Below, piece by piece: positions 41,401-53,400 of a DNA stretch of 64,000 nucleotides. The notes below the pieces were generated by a model. That model did no database searches and was not told the DNA's origin. It worked only from the letters and a program-made list of their open reading frames with translations. A program made the position numbers and the translations under genes. Position 1 is the first letter of the stretch; each line of letters starts with the position of its first letter. Origin of the DNA: a virus; IMG/VR virus record IMGVR_UViG_3300013126_000016, positions 1 through 64,000 of that record; one strand, written 5' to 3'.

Positions 41401-44400
41401 TATTATAAGATATTATAGGAGCTGGCCCATATCTTATTTCTAACAACTCACTAATAGTTTTAAACTTATACTGTTTATTAGAAAAATATCTTATTATTCC
41501 TTCTAAAGAATTAACAGTATTTTGTCTTGAAAGATTTGTTTCCCCACTGTCAGGATCTTTTCTAAAACTATCATGAAGGAGTATTATTGAACCTTTTCCT
41601 AACCTTTGTCTACTAGTCTTTACTCCTAGAATTACGTTGTTAAGGATTTGATTACTAGAGGAAGCTCTAAAATCTTTAGGGTCTATATCTGCTCCTATTA
41701 TAGCATAGCCTAATCCTCTTACATATTCTACGATAGGAGTATTGTAATTAAAATAAGGGGCTCTAAAAGTAATATTAGTTTTATTAAAATTAATACCAGT
41801 AATACTTTTTAAAGTTTCAATATTATCAGTTATTTCTTTTTCTATTTCACCTGATGAGAGCTTTCCTAATTCATCTCCTGGAAGAGAAATCCCAGCAAAC
41901 TTTTTATGTTTTAAATGTCTTTGAGTATGTAAACCTAATTGGTGACCTTCTTCAACAATCCTTCTAACTAAATCTGGGTGTTGTTTAGCGTGTATACCCA
42001 TAAGATAAAAAGTAGCTTTTACTCCGCTTTCCTTAAGAATGTCTAAAATTCTTGGAGTAAATAAAGGGTCAGGTCCATCGTCAAAAGTGAGAGCTACTAC
42101 TTTTTCTTGGGTATTAATATAATCTATAGGTTCTCTAGGAGGGTTATTAACTAAACTAGTAGGTAAAGCTTTGTACTGCCTAATAGCTTGAGTTAAAGGT
42201 ACTCTAGTTAAAGGTGGTGTTGATGATCGTGGTGGTGGTGGTGTACTTCTATTTCCTACATATTGTGCATATCTAGTTCTAGCAAATCTCATGAACTCAG
42301 ATAATTTGCCGGTTGGTTTTGCTTGATTAGGGTATTGACTTTTTCCTTCATCTGTTTGTAGGGGAGTCCATATACCAGATATTTCAAAGAATATACTACT
42401 TTTTATGTTTCTATTTTCTGAAAAAGCACTTATAACTTCATTTAAGTATGCTCCATTTCCCCTTTCAAAAAGTAAGTATATAGCTAATAAATCTTGTACA
42501 CCTGGTTCATAAGAAGGTTTAGATCTAAATAATTTCCTTAGAGTAGAATTAGCCCTTCGCCACTCAAGGTGAGGTGGGTTATTGTACATTATTTGATATC
42601 GTCCTGAAGCAGTAAAGGCTCCAGGTAAAGGACGATTATCGTAAGGCATTTGAGACAGATCAGTTAGCTCTGCCCCGCCATATAATTTAGTATAACCGTA
42701 GTTTTTAGTTGCATTATTAGGTAAAAAATCTGTTCCTTCTGATCTGGCTATAGCATCAAAAAACGCTCTTATAGCTGGGTGGTCTAAATATTGTTGAAGT
42801 TGTGTACCTAAAGGCGTTAAGTATGAAGTATCTCTAGGATTTAAAGGGTTATTACCTCTACCGGTTAGTATAGAACTAGGAAGGGTATTACTAGAGTAAA
42901 CATCATTTGCTATTGTTTGTGATCTGCGAAGAACATTAGGATTACCGCTGTTTAAAGCTTTAATATACCTTTCATGGTCTTCAACGGAAGCGGACAAGTG
43001 GACGTGAACATCTCCTGTAACAGCTGCGGCATTACTTTGAGTGCCTAAAAACTGACCTTCAACTACAGACTGACCGCTAGTAAAAGTAAGGCCTTTCAAA
43101 TGATACATTTGACCTAATATTCCTCTTTTGGAAGAGTCTCTTATAAAGGAGTCAGAAGAAAAAGAGTTTAAATAATCTTCTCTAGTTTTATAAAAAGTGT
43201 AGCCACCTAGTGCTGGTAAAACTTTTACAAAAGCAGTAAATGGAGAAGGAACTGGGACATCAGTAGATTGTTGACCTTTTAGTCTTAATACGTAATCTAT
43301 TTTTATTAGATTAGGGTTAAAAGGTTCTATTTCATCTCTTCCTCTACCAGGAATCCCTAAATCTCTATACCTCCTCCCACTTCCTGTTGTATTTCCTCTA
43401 TTTGTTGTACTTGGATGATGTATTGAAGTATCATTAAAAGTTTTAACTTTGTAAGGGCCTGACATTACGTCATAAGGAGCATAAGATACTCCTAATCCTA
43501 AAGGGGAGCCTGTAGGAGTTGGGGTTGAGGAATTAGCAGGAGGTCTAAAAGTTGCAGCATTAGTACGACTACCACCAGGTGAATAAGTATAAGGACCTAA
43601 TATAGCGCCAATAGCACCTCCTCCAATAGCACCACCGATAATAGCAAAAGGAGCAGCAGGGGGAAACAAAGCAGCTAATATACCACCAGCTACTAAACCT
43701 ACCCCGGCACCTACAGCAGTTGATAGAGCAATATGTCTTTGAAAATCTAATAAATCTCTACTAGAAGAGATCTTTAAAGCAGACATCCTTTGTGTGTAAT
43801 AAGTGTCTAATACATCGTTTAACACAGGAGAACCAAAGATTTCTAGAGCTATAGCAGCTCCGACACCAAGTGGGCCAAAGACAGAAAGGCCTAGACTTAC
43901 GCCGCTCATAATTATGTTTGTAGTTTCGCCGGCTAACTTTCTAGAAACGTATTCTCTACTTAACTGTTTTGGTTGACTTTCAGTGTCAAACATACTATAT
44001 AAAGATAATCCAGCTCTAAAACCAGAAATATAGCTCATATAAGAGAGACCTACACCTTTTACAGTGCTCTCAAAAGAAGGTATTTTAAAGAAATTACTTA
44101 CACTAGAAAGGTTTAAAGAACTAAGTTTAAAGTTTTTAATAAAATCAACCCCTTGAGGTAAATTAGAGACCAAAGGAATCCCTACAGAAGAATATAAAAG
44201 GGTAGATCCTACAGCTTGTTTTGTTTTATCATCATCTTTAGAAAACTGATTATAAGCTAAATAACCAAAGGTTAATCCTAAACCTAATAAATTTCCTGTA
44301 TTTGCTAACTTATTATTAAAACTAGAGCTAGTCGTAGATACTGCTTTATTAATAGTAGCTGTAGTAGTAGCTGTAGTAGTAGCTGTAGTCTTACCTAAAG

Positions 44401-47400
44401 GATTATTTGCATAATACTGACTACTGTATCTAGTATAAGCAGGGTCAATAGGATTAGAAGAGGGTATGTAAGGCAGTGGTACTTGTCTAGGTAAACTAGG
44501 AGGAGGAAAGATAGGTTTAGGAACTTGAGGTATGAAATTAGTTGAAGTAGAAACAGGTGTTGGAGAGAGTAAAGTAGCCGAAATAGAAACAGGGGCTATG
44601 TTCTGGGGTATAAATTTTGTAATTATATAAGGATTTTTTAATCGTAGAATTTGTTGTTGAAAAGTTTTAGCCTGTATTTCAGAGATATCATAACTAACTA
44701 CAGCACGTACTGTTGAAGGGTTACCAGGAACTGCTTCATAGTTTTCTAAACCTATTTCTACACTTCTTCTATAAGTGTAAACTCCTCCTTCTTCTGGTAT
44801 AAAGTCTGCATTATAAGGTACAAATTCCTTTTTGCCCTGAGCTTTTACTTCTATTAAATCAGTCTTTGAAGCGGGAATAGAATCTAACTGTTGTCTAAAA
44901 GAAGGGTGACTAGAGGGGGAATCAGTGACCTGCATTTCAGGATGACGTTTACCAAAAAGTCCTCGTTTTTGGGATTCTACAGGGATTGCAGGTCCCTCTA
45001 TTAAATGAAAAGTTAATTTATTATCAATAACTTTAGGAGTTTGTTGTAATATTCCTGTTCTTCTCATTAACTGCCCGTCAGCAGAATAATCGGGATAAAC
45101 TATATCATAAGTACTTCTAAATAATTTAACATTTTTATTGTAAGTGTATGAGGTAGAAGAAGTACCTATTACTTTCTTGTTGGGGTTAGAAGGACTAGGA
45201 GCAAAATTATCTATAAACTTAATATCTACTCCTTTTAGTTTATTTAATTCAGAACTAGTAGACAGTATATGAGAAGGCAAATGAGTATGCCTCTTAATAG
45301 CAAAATCATAAGGAGATACAGCAAAACGAGGATTTAAACTAGCAGTAGTAGAACCTCCAGGAGTAGTAGAAATAGTAGCAGTAGTAGAACCTCCAGGAGT
45401 AGTAGAAATAGTAGAAGTAGTAGAACCTCCAGGAGTAGTAGGAATAGAAGGTTGAATTGTGTTAATGGAAGCCTTTTCCAGTGCAAGAGTTTGCAATCGA
45501 TTTTGTTTAATATGTTTTAGAGATGCAAAGGACTCAAAAACACTGTAAAGAGCGACGCCGCCCGCTAATGTTAATACTCCTGTTTTGACAGTATCTCTAT
45601 CTATAGTAATAGGAATAGATTTAATAGCAGCGCCGAGAGTAGTGGCGCTAGGAAGTCTAAATTTTTCAACAAAATTATGGTAATGAAAGTCTGCTACTTT
45701 ATCAGAGAAATAATTTATAAATTTAGAAACACTAAGAGAAGCTAAGAAAATAATATGGTAGTTAACAGATCTACCACTTAGCCTAGCATTTCTTAAAGCC
45801 AAGGAACCTAATCCAGCATTTATAGTAGGGCCTATTAAGTTTTCGTAAGCTGCCCTAGTTTCTTCTTTAGTAGATTTAAGGTTAAGATTTAAAACGTTTA
45901 AAGCTCCTGAACCTATAAAACCTACATCAAAGATAGAAGGTGAGTGATATTGAATATTACCAAAGAAGGAGCGTAAACCTGAACGAATAGGGTTAGTAAC
46001 AAAACGAGCAGCGCCCACACTTCTATTATAGATATTAGAAGATAATCTAGTTATAAAAGGTGGGATAGAAGGTAGTCTTATTCCTCTAGAAACTCTAGTT
46101 GCAATGTTAGAAGAACCCCCAAGAAAAGAAAATACGCTACCAGTAGCTCTAGTTAATGCGTTAAGAACAGGATTAAAACCTCTCAAGTCAGAGCTTAAAT
46201 AATCTAAAAAGGGTCTTCTAGTCAAGCCATATCTAAAAGCACCATAAGAGGAGAGGATAGTAAAACCGGTGTTTATTGAATTAGAGATATTTTGAAGATT
46301 AGGGTCATTAGGATTTTTAGAGAGAAATAAATTATTAAAAATAATTCTAGAAGTAAGAGCTACAGAACTTAGGCCTAAAGTAAAAGAATTTCTAGCTCCA
46401 AAAGGAAGGAGAAAACGAACACCAGCGCCGACACTTGCTTTAGAAGCACCTTGAAATACTTTAAAAACGCTAACTGCAGTAGCTAAAGTTAGACTGCGTA
46501 TACTAGTTGGAACTCTAAGAGATTTAAAAAAAGACTGGTGTGCTGTTTTTCCAGAGAATGCTAAATGAGCGGAATAAAGTAAACCGATACCGCTTAGAGT
46601 AGAAGCTATAGCTAAATTGTTGCGTTGTTTATCTTCTTTTGATGAGTATCTATCTAGTAGATTATAAGCACTTATTAGAGATAATAATAATCCAGTTATA
46701 GCGATGTTTTTAGAGTTGTTTCTTATAAAAGGTATGTTAAATAATTGTTGTGCTTGTGTTCTAATTCTAGTATTAAAAGGTGAAAAGAGACGAGAAAAAA
46801 CATTTCTAGTAGAATTAGCCACACCGTGAGTAATGTTAGAGTAGAGGGCACCAATAGCTCTAATAGGGCGATATAGACGACGTATATTAGGTCTAATAAC
46901 ATCTCTGTAAACAAGGTCTTTGTAACCGAGGTAAGTAGAGTTATAGGCAAAACCAAGTTTAGGGACAACAGAAAAAATAGTGCTGAGAAGAGTAGCACCT
47001 CTAAAGAACTCAGGTAATCTACGTTGATAAGAACCGACAGCTTCATGATCTGAAATCTGAATACGGCGTTGGATAGCTAATCTAAGAAGAGAACTACCCA
47101 TTGCACGAGGTCTAAAATCGTTTAGTACTCTAGAAGAATTAATTGATTCAAAATACCTATCAGCATAAATTCTATCATATTCAGCAAACCTACCAAGAAC
47201 AGAAGAGTGTACAAAATCATCTATACCTCCTCTAGTTGAGCTGGCTCTTTGTCTAGCTGTCCTCATTAAGTCTAATCTATTCTGATAGACATCTATCGAT
47301 GTATATTTAAATAGGTTTCTACCAGCAAAAGCATATTCACGAGTAAACTTAGGATAGATGATGCGGTCGAAGCGTTTTGCGGTACTAGGGAGAAGAAGGT

Positions 47401-50400
47401 TAGAGAGAAAAGTAAGTGGGACATTGCCACTGATTTGGTTATCGACTTTATCCCAGACATAATCAAGGCTAGAGTCTATATGTTTAAAGACAGAGTTGCG
47501 TGCAGCGGAGAGGACATTAGAGACACCAGGTACTCCTGAAAGGTGATATATAATGGAAGAGGTTTTGTTAAATATAGGAGTACCAATATGGCGGTCATAA
47601 GATCTAGTTAAGTTTACAATAGAGCGAGTAAAAGAGCCGCGAAGAAATTGTTGATCCAAGTAATAAGCACCGATAGCGGAGCCAACTAAAAGAGAAGCGG
47701 CTCCAAAAGCTGGAACACTAGACATTGCGGCGCTAAATGCTCCAAGGGCAAAAACAGTTGCAGGAATTTCCCCTAAGAATCCAGCAGTAGCTTGAGAAGC
47801 TTCTATTTTACGAAGCATGTCATTTTCAGACCCAGCTAAAGTAAAACTAGATACAGCACTATATAGAGGAAAGAAGTCGTTAGCAGCTCCTATTATTTTC
47901 ATAAGGCCAAACATACCTTCAGAGAGCACTCCGCTAAACCCTCTATTTAACATAATTCTATTGATTATTTGTTCTGACTCAGGAGCTGTAGAGCTTATTC
48001 TATGCTGTATATTACCTCTAGGAGGAGTAACATTAGGGATGTTTAAGTATTCAGAATCAGTTACTAATTGTGCTGTAGCAGAGTGAAATAAAGATGTGTG
48101 TATTTGTTTAAATTTATTAGCTAATACAATTTTTAATTTATTAAGACGTATTTCATCTGAAAGACTATTATCAGCAAGGATATAATTAATTTCATAAGAT
48201 AAGGAATCAAACTGGTCAAGGAAATTCTTTAATTTATCTGGTTGAGATAAACCCATTACATCTCCGAACTTTATAGACCTTTGAGATTGGGAAGCAGGGT
48301 TTACAACATCAATTACAGTTCTGTCTAATAAATCGGATTTAAACCTATCTTTTATACTATTTATATAAGTATCTACGGTTTCAGTTCCTCTTAAAACCTG
48401 TCTTAAATCAGAGTTAAACAAACTTAAATCAGAATTAGAGCTAGAGTAGTTTATCAAGCGTCCATAAAAATTATTAAACTCAGAGCTAACATTGCTGGAT
48501 AATTTTCCTAAGTTACTACGTCCATCAGGGGTATCAGAAAACAATAGTTTATTTTCATCTAAATTAAAGAAAGCTTCAGAAGTTAATAGATATACAGGTT
48601 TATTAGTGCCTTTAAATTGTATTGGGTGTAAGCTAATAACTGGACTTTTTGCATCGTTTATAAATGCGTAGGATAAAGGAGGTCTTCTTATTCTTTCCAG
48701 GTCATTAAGAATGCTTTCTAGTTTACGAACAGTAGAGTTATGGAGAGCGCCTTGATTATAAGCTGCAAAAGAAGCAATAGATTGAATAGAGAAAGTAATA
48801 ATATTACCGGTAGTAATAAGAAACAGAGGTATTTGTTGAGCTGCTAACAGAGCAGCTGTTCCTGAGGTAGTAGTATTATTAAACCCACCTAGAGCGTACT
48901 TAAAGGTATTACCAAAGTAAGAAAATAAAGAAGAACTATCATTTTTTGGTCTAGCAGAGTTTATAAAATTGTAATCTAGATCTTTAGAACCGTACTTAAT
49001 ATTATCTAAGAATTTAAATAATTTATTACCAACGTCAAATAATAAGTTACGTTTTTTGGGTAAAGAAAAGTAACCGGAATAATTAAAGTAGTCAAAAGGT
49101 GAGAAAGTGCGAGGGAGTTCTCCAAATGGTAGAATCTTACTTAGTTCTTTATTAACTAAGTCTGTTTTAAACTTTCCAGACTTAAACAAGTCAAAGAAGA
49201 GAGAATAAACTAATTCTATAGGACGTTGGTGACTTAATCTTCTAGTTTCCTGAGTACGGAACTGTAAAGCATAAAGAAGAGCTTCACTAGTATTAGAAAG
49301 CATTTCTGATTCTGTACTAGTAATAAAACCTACTAATTTAGCGGGAGACTTACGAGGTAGAGAACCCATAATTCTGTTGTAGTTACGCTCTAATAGTTGG
49401 TCTGGAGATATATTTCTGTCATCATAGCTTAGTATATTTTTAAATATTTGTGAGAAATCAGAACTACTTAATAATTGAGCAAAGCTGTATTGAGAGCCAC
49501 TAATATCCGCGAAAGTTCCTTGAGATTGAGTATATAGTCTAAAATCGTATCTACCTTCAGAGAGGCCAAAAGGTCCGCCTAGGGGTATAAAGGCGTTAGC
49601 ATTATCTTGGTAGATAAGGCTTTTAATACCGAATATAGAGGTAGCGGCGCGGAGTAGATAATCAGAGTAAGCGTAGAGAGAATCTGTAAAGTTTTTAGGT
49701 TGATAACGAGGTTTTTTATAAGACCCTGGAAGTCTGTACAGCTGCTCTTCAAAAGTTAAATTAGCTGAATCAGAATCCGAAACAACATCTGTAAAACCTA
49801 AACCTTTACCTGTTAATCCTCTGCCGAATAAACCTATAGCCGCTAACACGGCTGATACAGAGAATACTCTTCTTGCAGCTATAGATAAACGTAGAGGTAC
49901 TGTTCTTACAAACAAATTATCAATAGATTGACTAGCATCTATTGCTTGAGTATATATTCTATGTATTGCTTGCTGTTGGCGACCTATATAAGTGTTAGGT
50001 GTAGCGTTAGCAAAGGACTCAGCAGTATCAAATACACCTGCGTTTCTTAATGAATATCCATAAATAGCAGTAAGAGGAATAGTAGTGGTAGTTAGCTTCC
50101 AGGCTTCCGAGGCGAGGGCATTGGGTTCTAGGAAAGAACCTATATGGGAGAAATCAGAATCAGGAGAGTGAACAGAGGAAGCGTACAGATAAGCAAGAGC
50201 CAAAGGTAAAGCTCTTCTAAAGCGGGAGCCATAGCGAGTACCAAGAGCTCTAAGAGATTGTTCAGGAATGCCTAAAGTAGCAGCTGCGCCTCTAGCAATA
50301 GCATTAGGCAGAGCAAAAAGGGGAGTTTGACTGTATCTAGCAAGAGTTTCAAAAGAACCGGCTACAAATTTAGCTATATGATAAGGAGTTTTAAATTGTC

Positions 50401-53400
50401 TTAGCTCTCTTCTTAAAGTAGAAGTTGATGGAAGTCTTCGTAATCTATCTTCTAGTCTATCAAAACCAGTAGAAATATAAGAAGATATTCCAACAAAACT
50501 CATAACAGTAGAAAGAGAATTATCTTTAGAGAAAGAGAGAAAATGTTTAGGAAAAGATAAGAAAGAGAGTGAAAAAGCTAACTTTTCACTTTCGGATATA
50601 TCTTCTTCAGTTAGAGGAGTTTTACTACTAATATAATTTATACTGCTCCTACGAGCTTCAGGTAAATAAGAATTAAAAGGTTTAAGTCTAAATTCTAAAG
50701 GTGCAGAAGGGATAGAGCCAGTACCTAATATAGGGAAAAACTGAAAACCTGCTCCTATAGTTAATGAATTACCAGCTGGGTCTAGTTTAGATACAAAAGT
50801 TAGCTGAAAGATAGGGTTAGGTATTTGTTGAGAGAAGTTGTAATTAACTTGTTCTCTAGCGACTCTACCATAGGTTAGATTATAAGCTGCTAACATGGAG
50901 AGATTTAACATAGAATATTCTTTAATAGTAAAAGGTTTATCTTGTTGTAATCGAGATACAACACCCTTAATTAAAGATAGAGATGAGAGGTAATTTTCAG
51001 AGTTAGGGGAAGAGCCTGTAGGAGAATTACCTGAGATAAACTTATTAAGATTTAAGATATTAGCTGCGGCGTTAAATATAAACTGAGTAGCTAATAAAGT
51101 AAGGGAACCTCCTATTAGAGCTCCCAACCATCCAAATTTAGTAACAGGTCTAGAACTAGAAACATTCTTTAATCTTGTTAGAAGTTGCTGTTGTTCTGTA
51201 GTTAAATTAGTAAAAGGATTATCTAATAGGGAAGAAGTTGGGTCATTAATACCAGTAGCTTGCCTAACAATATTAAGATGTTGTAGTATTCCATGTGGAT
51301 AGAAGCGTTGTGTTCTTTCACTAAAAGACTTTTCAAAGATACTAATACCAGTACTAGTAGTATATTCAAAACTAGGGAGTAGGTGTCCACCTATAATAAA
51401 ACCAGACGCAACTAAAGGATATTTTATATAACCAGGTATGCCACCAGAATATTTTATGTTAGCAAACTTACGATCATTGCCCTCTTTAGTTTTATAGCTT
51501 GTAAGATTAAAATCAACTAATATCTGGTTAATAAGATCTCCTGAGTTACGCATTATATGAGGGTCAAACAACTTATCAGCTATAAGAAGAGGACCAACAG
51601 AAAGAAGAAAACCACGAACAGACTTAAAGATATTAGGTTTACCAGCATCTATAGAAGTAGCATAATTATAACGACTTTGAACGATAGTATCGTACTGTTC
51701 TCTGCGTTGTATATATAATTCTAATAATCGTCTAGAGCGGGGTTCTCTTAATAAGTTTTGGAGGGATCTGCTTAAAACACCTACATTATTAGGGTCACTA
51801 CCACCACCATATAATTGTTCTGTTAGCTGTCTTAATAATTCTGTATAATCAGGAGCACCAGCAGGATTTATTGGTGTAGTTAGATTTAAGCGTCTAAAGT
51901 TTGCATTTTTTAGTATTCTTTCTACTCTTGTGTATATTTGTTTTTCTATAGAAAATAAAGAATTCTCTAGAGTGTAAATTCTAAAGTTTTCAAAAGCTTC
52001 TTGATAGATATTAGAGTTAGTTGATTGTTTAAAGATAGTTTGAGCAATCCTTTTACTAAAAGCAGTAAGACCGCTAAAACCTGGAGCCAAGAGATTTTTA
52101 AGGGAATAATCTTCAATATCAGTACCTGCGCTGCGGTCAACTCTGAGGGAGCGGATGCCAATAGAATCACGATAAGGTTTAAAATAAAGTAAAGGATTAG
52201 CAGGGATAAACTCAGATATTTTATCTAATAATTCAGCGATGGATTCTAATCTTGAATAACCGTAGTTTTTTATTTCAAAATCGCTAAATCTTCTATGGAA
52301 ACTACCATCAGGAGTCTGTACTATTTTATAGACAGCTACAGGGTTTTGAGACAATAAATTTCTGAGGTTTTCTAAGTTATTATTAAAGATCCTTCTAGAT
52401 TCGTCATCAGGCACAACAGAAATAGATTCTAAGATAGGAAATACAATATGATTAAAATTAGAAAGGTCTAACTGTCTAAATCTAGAAAGTTGTCCAAACC
52501 AACCTCTATCAAAACCTAGAGTAGAAGAATTATAAGACCTAGAAAGGTCAAGTTCTGCAGTAGTAGTGTTAATACCTAAAACTTCGCGTTGAACTCGAGT
52601 TAACTCATCAGAACTAAGAGTAGTAGGAGTTGTTGAAACTGAAGGTGTAATATTTTCTGAGACATGAACAATTAATCTATTAATAGCAGAACCCTCTGGG
52701 GTTACATTATTGCTACCGTATATTACGTCTAACTGTAAACGGACATCGTTATTTATACCACTATAATCAGGAGTATAACCTTGTATTTCAGCAGCTCGTT
52801 GAGTTACGTAATTATAATAATCTTCTACAAACTTACCAGCATTAAGAGAACTTATATTTGGGTCAGTACTAATAAATGAGTTTTGTAGGTTTGTAATAAT
52901 ATCTATAGATTTAATAAATTCATTAGAAAAGAAAAAGTCTCGTATATTTCTATCACTTAAGTTAGTAATATCAGAATCAGTAAATAAAGTGCTACTAACC
53001 TTTTCAATACCAACTTCTTCAAACTGAGCTTTAGCGATAGAAAAAGTATGAGATACACCAAAGTAAAAAGCTAAAGAATAAGCTGTAGAAGAAACCGTCA
53101 TAGCAGAGGAGTAGATAGTGTTTTCAAACACTCCTCTTTCTGGATCTGCTTCGTAAAAAGATTTATGAAATTTTGATATAGAACCTTTTTCTTTTCCGGA
53201 GCGTACTCTTCTATAAAATTCGCTAGAATAGAATCCAGTAAAAGTATCTAATACACGTCCTACGCCTTTAGCCAGTACACCAGTCAGACCAGAACCTTCA
53301 GTATAGATATCAGTAAATATTCTATTTAGAATATCTCCAAAACCGGGTAAATTAAGACTGTAATCAGCCCATTTAGCTATAGTACCTTTAAAACCTGTAG

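Noticed and set aside
46723-47046. Second minus-strand frame of 107 codons inside the giant gene
   Set aside because: Leu/Val-rich shadow frame within a gene with convincing domain content.
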